This document shows, in pieces, positions 8,559 through 19,100 of a stretch of 22,777 bases of DNA. The notes under the pieces are model-generated. The model was given only the letters and a program-made list of their open reading frames with translations, was not told the origin of the DNA and searched no databases. Within the stretch, counting starts at the first letter, position 1, and each line of letters begins with the position of its first letter. The position numbers were made by a program, and so were the translations under genes. Origin of the DNA: a virus; IMG/VR virus record IMGVR_UViG_3300008107_000419, positions 1 to 22,777 of that record. One strand, given 5' to 3'.

Positions 8559-10112
8559 TTAAAATTCCAGTACAATTTTAATGTCTTCTTTTTGGCGCGA
8601 ATTTCTACTAATTGTTGGGCGATTATCAACGTAAATTACATCGCCTGATCCTTTATTTATTTCAGGTCCTGCTAATCCATCTTGGAAATTAACACCAAGA
8701 TCAATTAATTTTGATCCTGTTGGATTAGTTGTTCTACCATCAAATTGAGTATCAATAGAGGCTGAAAATCCAGAAGATTTTCCAAGAATTTGGTTCGATG
8801 ATGATTCGAATGCAAATGGTCTTCCATTTGTGGAAATTCCAACATAATCTTGTTGATCAAGTGTTGTCTGGTTATAATAAAGTGATCTATCCTGAAAATA
8901 TTTTAGAACCTTTGTTTCAGCATCCCACGAAGCAACATAACCATATGCTCTTCCACCAGTAACAATTTGTTCTATTTTTTCACCAATTGTTGGAGTACCA
9001 GAAATCAGTGAGAACTTTAATGATGATAAACTAGTGAAAGTGTCTCCATTATAAACTGATGTTGAACCTATTGAGGTTGGATTTTTTATGATCGATACTT
9101 GTGCAAAACTAGTATCTACTGGAAAATCTTTTGTTGAATCGTCAAATCTTGCATAAATCAATACTCTATCGGTTCCCAATTCATTGTAAATATCATATCC
9201 ATGTCCTCTTGATGGAGGTATAATTGGGACTAATTTTGCACTAGTTCCAACTGAATTTATATTTATTGATCCGAGATCAACCAGAGCGTAACTATAATCT
9301 CTACCACCAGAAGTTACTATTGTATTAGTTATCTTGCCATTTTCAACATCAACTCTTACTCTACCACCCGTACCATCACCGATAATTGGTAGTTCTTGAC
9401 CCAATCCATTGGAGTAGTTTGAACCTGATTTTTCAATATAGACTGTTTTAATTTGGTTATTATTTAAAGTTGAATCGCCAGATTCTCTAATTGCCTGTAT
9501 CTGAGAGTTTGTAGAAGATAACCAATTATTAGGAACGGTTATGTATTCTGTTGAATCAAACTTAACAACGTCACTTGGTGAAATTGAAAATAGATATTTC
9601 CAGACATATCCATCACCGCTAGTTCCAGCTCTTGATGGTTCTAAGTCGGTAAACGTTGGTTCATCCTGAGAAACGTTACCACGTGTATTAGAACCACTAG
9701 AACCGTTCTCTATGCATATGTAAACTCTATAATCATTATTCATTACATAATAATTTGCATCATATAATCTGGAAGAATTTGTCAGCGGGCTTGGATTAAC
9801 AATACTATAATCATCTCGATACATTTCATATCTACTTCCAGGAGTCCACTGAATTTTTCTGACTATTCTTCTAATATTTGCTGGAGTTATTTTTTTACCG
9901 TATAAAATCGTATCACCATAATGACTCAAATACGCTAAGTTATCAATAGGTGCGGGGGTATTTGTATTCCATGCAGTAGATCTACCAAATCCCACCACAG
10001 TAGGATTTGGTAATCCGACAGTAACATAATATGAATTAGCATTAGACTCAACAGAATCTACAAAATTACCAGCATTCAAAATTCTGAATTGATCAGTAAC
10101 AATTGCGGACAT
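8559..10112 (-). CDS. 8: Baseplate wedge protein gp8
   Basis: This 517-aa protein matches T4 gp8, a wedge subunit that works with gp7, gp10, gp6, gp53 and gp25. Landmarks comparable with T4 gp8 as I remember it: TDQFRILN near the N-terminus; GFGRSTAWNTN at 41-51; GDGYVWKYLFSISP at 166-179 (T4: GDGYVWEYLFEIPP); EYITVP at 189-194 (T4: EYIVVP); QVSIIKNP at 338-345 (T4: QISIITNP); and a C-terminus with VIYVDNRPTISRNSRQKEDI then KIVLEF, like the T4 C-terminus. T4 gp8 is 334 aa. The extra length comes mainly from insertions at about 205-335 and 346-490. The first carries the GSGY-type repeats also seen in gp7. A late promoter lies 17 nt upstream of the ATG, and no strong ribosome-binding site is visible. 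The next gene starts 3 nt after its stop. Confidence 0.93.
   Translation of the reverse strand: MSAIVTDQFRILNAGNFVDSVESNANSYYVTVGLPNPTVVGFGRSTAWNTNTPAPIDNLAYLSHYGDTILYGKKITPANIRRIVRKIQWTPGSRYEMYRDDYSIVNPSPLTNSSRLYDANYYVMNNDYRVYICIENGSSGSNTRGNVSQDEPTFTDLEPSRAGTSGDGYVWKYLFSISPSDVVKFDSTEYITVPNNWLSSTNSQIQAIRESGDSTLNNNQIKTVYIEKSGSNYSNGLGQELPIIGDGTGGRVRVDVENGKITNTIVTSGGRDYSYALVDLGSININSVGTSAKLVPIIPPSRGHGYDIYNELGTDRVLIYARFDDSTKDFPVDTSFAQVSIIKNPTSIGSTSVYNGDTFTSLSSLKFSLISGTPTIGEKIEQIVTGGRAYGYVASWDAETKVLKYFQDRSLYYNQTTLDQQDYVGISTNGRPFAFESSSNQILGKSSGFSASIDTQFDGRTTNPTGSKLIDLGVNFQDGLAGPEINKGSGDVIYVDNRPTISRNSRQKEDIKIVLEF
9213..9449 (-). repeat. GSGY-type repeat insertion in gp8
   Basis: Residues about 222-300 of gp8 read IEKSGSNYSNG, then DGTGGRVRVDVENGKITNTI, then TSGGRDYSYALVDL. 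This is the same '(S/G)G..Y...G.G..A.V.V.NGKI' unit found repeatedly in gp7 and the DUF4815 protein. In T4 gp8 this region is short and lacks it. Confidence 0.65.
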
Positions 10113-10129
10113 TTTTAAACTTTTTTATG

Positions 10130-10137
10130 TATTTATA
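10130..10137 (-). promoter_or_regulatory. T4-type late promoter octamer between gp7 and gp8
   Basis: The minus strand reads TATAAATA, identical to the T4 late-promoter octamer. It lies within the 30-nt gp7-gp8 gap, 6 nt after the gp7 stop codon and 17 nt before the gp8 ATG. Transcription would be expected to start a few nucleotides downstream, giving a very short leader. It is one of only two exact octamers noticed between genes in the window. Confidence 0.7.
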
Positions 10138-10142
10138 TCCCA

Positions 10143-13100
10143 TTAAGGGAGATTGGAAAGTTTTCTAATTGCACCACTATTTCTCAATCCAAAAGTTCTT
10201 CTTTGAATCGTTGGGAAAGTAGAAAGACCAGAATCTACAACCAAACCAGTAACTCCAATAGAAACTGGATTTGTTCTAGAACCAAAATTATAAATTCTAC
10301 CCCAAGAAATGTTTCCTAATGGTAAAGTTAAAGATCCCGTTGTTGGAATTCCAGAGATAGTAGTCGAACTATCTATGTTACAGATTATTTCTGCATTTGG
10401 TCCAGCATTTGTTTTTGCATTAACAATGTAAACATTGTCAAGGAAACTAGTTCCTATTCCAACAACAGATGCGTTTCCACTATTTACTGAGGTTACTCCA
10501 TTTCCAACTTTTGTATTATAAACAAGTATTGGATAACCTACTTGAAGATCATTGGCATCTGACGCATTTGCACGGAAATTAATTTTTAATGCTAATGGAT
10601 GTCCACCAATACCTGTTGTTGTAGTAATGCCTGTAATAATTCCAGAAAATCCTTGAACATTTGCAATTGTTTTAATGAGCTCAGTTTTTGATTTAGGAAT
10701 TTCTGCTAGCAAACTAGGAGCAATTGTATATCCAAGTCCAGGATTGGTAATTGAAACAGATACCACACTACCGTTGGAAATAGTTGCTGTTGCAGTTGCT
10801 GTTGTTCCAACGCCAACACCAATTAATGGTGGAGATGAAATTTTAACTGGAATTGTCCCTGTTGAATAACCTAGACCAGCATTTGTAATTGTAATGTTTG
10901 AAATGGTTCCAGCAATAGAAACTGTTGCAGTAAATGCTGCGGAAACTGGATCGTTTGAATCGACAATTAAAGCATCAAATGAATTTATAGTAATTCCATA
11001 ATTATTTTCTTCAAAATTGAAGAATTGAGCATCATCTACAAATATTTCAGAACTTGCAGAATTAATATTTCCTATAATTTTTGCCGTTGGATAGACAAAT
11101 GGTTCAATTGAATCTCTTGATTTGTAGACAACATCACCTTTAATGTACTTGTCTTTCTTTTGTTTTGTCCACTCTATTGGTCTGAAATTAGACTCATTAA
11201 TACCAAAACCGACATAGTTATCAGTTTCAACAATATCCGATCCAGTAATATCTAAAATTGTTCTATCTCTATCTTGTGCAGGAATCAATTGATAATTTGG
11301 ATGTTTTCCAACAAAAACTTCATCTCCAATTTTAATTGTTTCATTGATATCAATTAATGTAATATCAACTCCATTTTGTCCGAGATAGAAGAAAATATCT
11401 ACTTTATCGGATGCCTTTGGTGCCTCAGTGAATTCAAATGAAGTTCCTCCTATAAACTTATATGCGTATCCTGGTTCTTGTATAACACCATTGACGAAGA
11501 TAAGAAGTACAGCATCTAGGTCAATTGAACTAGAAAGAGGATTATTGGGATCAATTTCAAAACTTAGTAATTGTCCATTATAAATCAGTGGGAATCTAGT
11601 CCTAGATCCGTTTTGTAGGGTTGCTGTGCTATCAATATAATTCATTTCACCAAAAGACCAAGCAGAGAAATAATCTTGGAAGGTCTCTACGACTTCTAAT
11701 TTAAACTCAGATATTGGCTCTGATAGTCCCTTTGCCGTTACAAGACCGATTGGTTTGAAAACATCTCCAACTTGGAATGCATAACCATTTCTTGCGATTT
11801 CAAAGGATTCAACTTGGAATAAAGTTGATCCAGTTCCAACACTATATGCTATATTAGTTTGTTTTACGTCAGTGCTTGTACGTCTTTCTAATTCAAATTG
11901 TGGGTCTGAACTATATGAAATTCCTACCAAAGTAGATCCAATTCCTACATTTGCACGTGCAGGACCAATTTTAATGTTTAATAGTAATTTAGATCCAGTT
12001 TCAGTTGTTGTTCCTACTCCAACTCTTGAAACACCGACAACTTGAATATTTTCATAATTTGGTTCTGGAATTTTAATGTATGGATTAACATATCCAGATC
12101 CACCGCTATTAACTATAAATCCAAGTGTTCCACCAGCACCAACAACCGCAGTAATACTTGCCGCTACCCCAGTATGATTAGGATCTGTAATTCCAATAGA
12201 AACAGGACTTCTGTATCCAGAACCCTCTGTTAGGTCATACCATGGAAACACTGTTCCAAATCCAATATATGAGTGTGGTAAAGTGCTAGTTCCTACTTTT
12301 GCGATGAAAGTTCTTGCCGATATAATGCCAGCAATATCATAAGAATAATCTAGTCCCGTTGATGGGAAGTAAGATACTATTCCAGCGCCAGATGGGCAAG
12401 TAAATCCCAATCCAACTAACTTAATTCTATCCCCACCAACAAAGTTATGATCAGTAGTTGTTGTAATTTCAACAATACCAGTCTGATTATTATATGATGC
12501 AGTACTAATTGATTGACCTGGACCAGTATGAGATATGCCTGTGATACTAACAATTGAACCAGATCCATCAAGATTTGCTCTAACCTTTGCTCCCAATAGT
12601 GGTGCATAACCAAGACCAGGTGTAGAACCAAGCGATACAATTAGACCACCTCTTGGTAGTTGATTTTGGTTAATATCAAAATCTGATTTAATATAAGTGC
12701 CATCTGTTGATGTAATTCCAGTAAATACAACACTAGAAATTCCGGCAATATTGTCATTTTGGAATTCGTAATTATTTCCAGAATTATTAATAGTAGTTGG
12801 TGTCTGGAAAACTCCATTAATAAAGAGTATACCATTACCAATACTAACACCAGTTGTATTGATACCTTCAACTGTCATTGTATATGTTTTACCTATACCA
12901 GTAAATTGATCAGAAATATCATCAAATATCATGTTTGTATCATAGTTTGATCTCAGGAAAGTTCTTCCAGCGTACTGAGCTCTTACATATGGTAGATTGC
13001 TCTCATCTCTTCTTGATCTTGTATTACCTTTTGGTGGGTCAACAAACCAAATTTCAGAACCAACTATATTAAATGATCCTCTATAAACTTGAACATTAGC

Positions 13101-16100
13101 ACCATCACTATGAGTGGTTGCAGCACTACCAACAGAGGCTCTTACAACAGAAATTGTTGGAATAGTTGCTGCTGTTCCTGCTTGGATAATGCCATTAATT
13201 GGTCCAAGAAGAGCACCACCAACGTTGGTACTAAAACCAACTTCAACAACTTTCATGTATTCATCATCAATTTTTATCAAGTCTCTTGGTTGAATGGAAG
13301 TTATTCCACTAAGATTGAAAGTTGCTATACCAACAGAAATAGATCCACTATTGTATTGAAGTGTATGAGATATTGGAGTAAATGTGATTGGTTGCTGTAC
13401 GATTCCATCCAGAGAAACTACACTCTTTGATAGTTTCTTCGTCATTTCAAATTCGTGAGCGTTTCCTAATCCAGCATCAGTGAAAGTGACTGCAATTCCT
13501 AGATTTGCATAAGATCTTCTAGTTGCCAGTTTAAATGTATCTGGAGTAAGAGCGATTGGATATACTCTTTCAGGTAGTCTATTAGTAACAATACCTAAGT
13601 AATTTGCAGTTGATCCTATTCCTATTGCACTCTGACCAACTCCAATAAATGATGATTTTGGAGTGTAAATTAGTTCTTCACCAGTATTGAACATGTGATC
13701 AGTAATGGTGAAAACACCAGTTGCAAAATTAACTACGGTAGAATCCGAAGGATTGAAAACTTTTTTATAAATTGGTCTACCATTATGTGTCAAGTTAAAA
13801 TTAACTTTATTTGCACGAGTTCCATTAATGCCATCATATGCTGATAGGAATACTTTCTGAGAACTCTTGCCATAATTTAAATCAATAGGTGAATTTTCGA
13901 AGTCACTAAAAGTATAGAAAACTTCATTAAATGCTTGAATAGTATTAGTTGCATTTGAAAAATCTGGATAGAAGTTTAATAGGAATTGATTTCCGATAAC
14001 TTCAGATCCAAAAGTTCCTAGACCAGTTGTATTGTTTGTTGCAGCAAATGGTCCAGGAGAAACAATAATATCTCCACCACCACCTTTCAATAAGGAAACT
14101 TGATGTATTGCTGAACTATTTCCACAAGAAACTCTAACAATAGAGGTTAATGATGAAATAAGATCAGATTCGAATATTCCTACTCTTACTTTATTTGTAC
14201 CAAATCCAACTGTTGATTCTAATCTTGCACTCCTTTCAGAACCATCTGGTTGTCCAGGAACTGAAAATCTATATGTTCCAATACCAGAACCACCAGATCC
14301 TGTGCTACCAAATCCAACAATACTTGTTCTTACATCAATTGTATAGTCCTCTTCATTTCTTACTCTAAAAGAAACTATTCCTGATGTAGAATCATAGATT
14401 GCAGTTACCAATCCAATTGATGAAGAACTATAACCTTGTAAAGTACTGTCAAAATAGTATTCACTGAGATAGGTATTTGAACCATCGAAATCCAGAGCAG
14501 CATCAATGTAATTTACTTCTCTTGTAATATTGTTAATGATTTCAATATTAGCAAACAGTCCATTAAAATTGTTAGATGAAAATTGTGCGATAGTTCTTAC
14601 ATTATTGGCACTACCAATACTGGAAATTCCAATAACATTACTTCCTATCAAATTGACAGAACCAAAACTTTGAGTTCCAATTCCAGATGAAGATCCAAAA
14701 TCAAAAGTTTTCTTTAAAATTTTGATATCATGATCTCTTGTAAATCTGTTTGTTGGAGTGAAAACTAATGTCTTTCTTCCAGAAAGATCTACATTGGCAC
14801 TAAAATATCCTAAAATTTCTTTTGAATACTCTGTATACTTTTCAAATAGTATAGAATCAAGGGTAGTTGTCTGTAATACCAATTCTGATATTTGACATTC
14901 AAAGGTATCAGGATCTACAACCTGAATAACATATCTAACATGAGTATCTGCAACATCAATCTCTTCAATTTCTACAAAAGGATCCTCAAATCCTCTACTT
15001 GAAAATCTATTACTAATATCATCATGAATAATTACTCTATTAGTTCTACATTCTGTGTAGTCTGTTAACTTTCTATTTTGCAGTTTTAAATACTTTGATC
15101 TATCTGGATTAGTTCTAATGTCATAATCTACTGTATTATCAAAATTATTGATAGTATCTACTCTTTTCTCTTCAATAACATCAAGTATGACTATACTGTT
15201 TGTTGTTCCAGAAAGACCAATTGCACCTGTTGATGATACTATACCAACATCTGCAAAATTTTTAAGTCCAGCAGGGTGTATGATACTATTCACTGGTCCA
15301 GATAACTTATCCCAAGTTATAGGGCTCTTAATTGTGTATGACAAATTCTGATAGTAATCATTGTCTGGGGTTACTTGATAATCCTCACTAATTTTGCCAA
15401 TATCATCAGACCATCCAATTTTTTGTTTTGTAGAATAATCTATTTTGTATCTAAATTTAGATGCATTTGCAGATGATGAAACAACCTCTGCAACTACTCC
15501 TGTCGATCTTCCTCTAATTTTATTACCTGGTTTTAAATTATATGTTCCATTTACTTTAATAAATTCATCTCTAGAACTCTTAACATAAAGATCTTCTTCT
15601 AAAAATCCTCTACCACTATCAACAAAAAGTTGCTCATTATCTAAAAATTTACCTCTCTTCTTGATAACATTAATTACTGGATAATGTTTTTTGTTAATAA
15701 TAGTCGCGTATCCAGATTGGAAAGTTTTAGCTATTCCTGGATTTGTTGATAGACCTACACCTAATTCATCTACAACAGCAAAAGATAATATTGCAGGATT
15801 GGTATTAGTGTAAGAAGCAACTTTGAAAAATCTGTATCCATAATTATCAGAATTATATCCTGTTCCAGTTGAACCATTTACAAGTTCTATTCCTTCTACA
15901 TAAATTTCATCACCAACATTAAACAATGGAGAAGAGAATCCAAGAATTGGAGTTGATAATGTACAAGTGGCAATTCCCGAAATACTATCGGTAATCATTG
16001 AACTTATACCAACACCATTTGAATTATTAATTGCAAGTATCTTATGTGGATTAGATTTTAATCCATATATTGGTGCTACCTGAATTACATCAGCAATTGC

Positions 16101-19100
16101 TCCACTTGGAACTACGGCAATTAGAGATAAGTTATCTACAACTTGTTTAGTTGTATCATCAAACAGTAACAAATCGGGAGCATTGACGTATCTTGATCCA
16201 CCAGAAACAATATCTATTTCTCCTATTGTATCAAAATTATCCAAAGTAATGATTGGAGAAACAACTGCTTCTGGATTTAAAGTTTTATCTGATGGATACT
16301 CATACGCAATTGTTTTAAATCTGGTTTCTTTAATTTTTCCAATATCTGTTGATATCGCAACTAAATTAGCATCTGAACCCTTATTACTAATTACTTCAAC
16401 AAATTTTGGAAGTTTTTTGAATCCAAATCCTTCGGAAATAATTTTGAGTTTTCCAATGGATCCATTAAGAGCAGTTGATGACTTAGTTGAATACTCTATT
16501 TTTTCTACTTGATCACTATTATAAGTTAATACACTTGGAACTCTTGCAGGTGTAATTTTAAAACTACTTGTCGATATTCCAAAAACAGAATATGTTCCAT
16601 TGTACTCACTATTAACATAATTAATTTCCGAATGATTCGAAAAATAGTTATCTGCGGTGCTAATGTATCCTGATTTTTCTAACGCATAGTATAGTTTTGA
16701 TGGAACATTTTGACTGTACTTAATTGATAATGATGCTGTCCCAAAACCAATTGTTCCAATTCCAGTTACATTAAAATCATTATTATCAGTAGTTGATAAA
16801 AATTCATTTTTAAATTCTTTATCCTGATAAATCTTAAAATTATATCCTCTTAAAGATGAGTCAGAAATATCAAATTTTAAAGTAGAATTTTTGACAACAT
16901 TAATTTGTGGATTGATGAGACCAATATTATGAACTGATGCTCCTGTTCCAACAATGTTTACTATATTTTCTGTTTCTGGTTGAGATTCATATAGAGTTTC
17001 TGCTAGTTTAAACGTATTTGTTCCCGTCTTAATGACAAAGTAAGATCCTGTTGATAGTCCAGAGGCAACTTCTGTACTATCATAAAATACCTTATCACCT
17101 GTATTATATCCATGATTTGGAATGGTAATAGTGTTGGTAACAGTGTTAATTTGTGAAGAATTAATACCAATAGAATTGAGTAGAAGTTTTTTACCAAATT
17201 CATTAAATTTAACAGAAACTGGTCCAGTTGTACCAAGTCCAACAACAGTATTTGGGACCACATTCAATTTGATGGTATCAAATTCTGATAATCCATGAGT
17301 CTGTCCAACACTTATTGTGGTCACAACTTTACTAATTTCTGCTGTAATTTGAGTAAAGTTTGTTTCTAAGGAATATTCAGAATTATTGGAACCATCACTG
17401 TAGAAAAATAAACCTTCACTGTTAGTTGTTAATCCAACCTGAGTTACTAATCCAATATAATTTTTTCCTTTATTAATTACATAAACAGATGAAGTTGCAT
17501 CTGGAATTTGGAAAGTATTTAAATTAGATGGGTTATCACCAACTATTAAAGAATCAATACCTGGATATGTTGATTTCTCAAAAGTTAACCTTTGACCAGT
17601 CTTAAATGGGTGATTAGGTATGTAAATGCTTCTATATGGAACAGAAACTGTTTCAGAAATACCACCTATTGTAAATGTTTTTGATACTGCACCGCCAAGA
17701 GTTGTTCCAATTCCTACGGAATTTTTTGCATTAAAGTAGACTAAATTATCTACTTCTGAGGTAAATTTTCTAGTTTTAGCAGGTATTTTAATTTTATCAC
17801 TCAAAATGTTAAGTTGAGTTCCAAAAGAGTGCGCTACACCAGTAGTACCAAATCTTTTTACTCTAAGTATTCCATTATCATAAACATTAAGCACTCTTAT
17901 AATCTCACTACCCAAACCAGATTGGATAGAGATACTATTTCCAATGGAAATAGTGGCACTTGAACTTATAAAAATATCTTCTACTTTACCGGATGGATCG
18001 GAATAACTCGTCATAGACGCAGCAAGTCCGATAGTTTGAGTACTAAATCCTACTTTTTTAGATCCAAGAACGTCACTAATAGAAGTTGAAATGCTTCCAA
18101 CTAATACAGTATCATTGTCTCTTAAATTAAATCCAGATCTATAATAAGCTGAGATATAATTATCATCATCCCAAACAAGAACACAAGGTGAATATGATTC
18201 TAAACTTGTTTCTATCTTTGTGATATTTTTTCCAATTAATTCAGAAACTTCTGCTCTTAGTCCATAACCACCAGTATTTGATTCATCAAAAATAACTCGA
18301 TCACCTATCTTATATCCAGATCCACCATCATTAACTTTGATGTCATTTACAAATCCTTTACTGACAGATTCCACAACAGATACTTGTGAAAATCTTTCAT
18401 ATGGTTCCACTAGGAAATCATAACCAGCGTACCTATCATTAATTTTATATGGATAAGTATTTCTAATTAGATTTGAGTTATTGAAATCAAATGATTGGTC
18501 AAGATAAGAATTTTCTTCAATAAAAGATGACTTAAAAGTATTACCTATAAAATATGGATATCTAGGTTCTAACGTATTAGATACGGAACTGGTTGTTATA
18601 CCTGCAAAATATGCATAGGTTCCATTAGGAAATTCTGGTGTTTTGCAAAATCTTCCATTATGTACATCAAGATCTCCATTACTTGCATAGCGATAATCAT
18701 CAATGAAAAATCCATCTGGGAAAGCAGGTCTATCAAAAACAGAAGATGTATCTAAAACATAACTTGAATTTATAATTCTAACACCAGACTGAACATCATT
18801 AGGACGAGAAAAACCATATGGACCATATATTGGGTTCCCATCATATGCCCACCCTATAATTGGTGAATGCGAATTACCAATGTCAGAATAATTATTTGCT
18901 AAATCTTGGGAATATCCATAAATTCCATAAACCAAAGAGTTGTCTTTTTTATTGTTAGACAAACTTGAAAATATTTTTGGAGTTCTTGTTCTAGCGTGCT
19001 TTGCGTATCTTTCAGCATCATTTAAAGTAAGATCTCTAACTCTTACATCAAAGATAGCACCAGATCCTCTTGGAGTAACTTTAATGGTTGTAGTTAAAGG

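Noticed and set aside
12416-12871. Two adjacent minus-strand open frames rich in Leu/Val/Ile
   Set aside because: They are out-of-frame readings of gp7. The Leu-rich composition is what a shifted reading of its Gly/Ser/Thr codons gives, and gp7 itself is uninterrupted here.
13089-13430. Open frame of 113 codons on the plus strand
   Set aside because: It lies antisense inside gp7 and encodes a Cys/Asn/Ser-rich low-complexity product that mirrors the repetitive gp7 codons. It has no ribosome-binding site or family resemblance.
16183-16512. Open frame of 109 codons on the plus strand
   Set aside because: It is antisense to the continuous gp7 frame, with no domain signal and no plausible promoter or ribosome-binding site.
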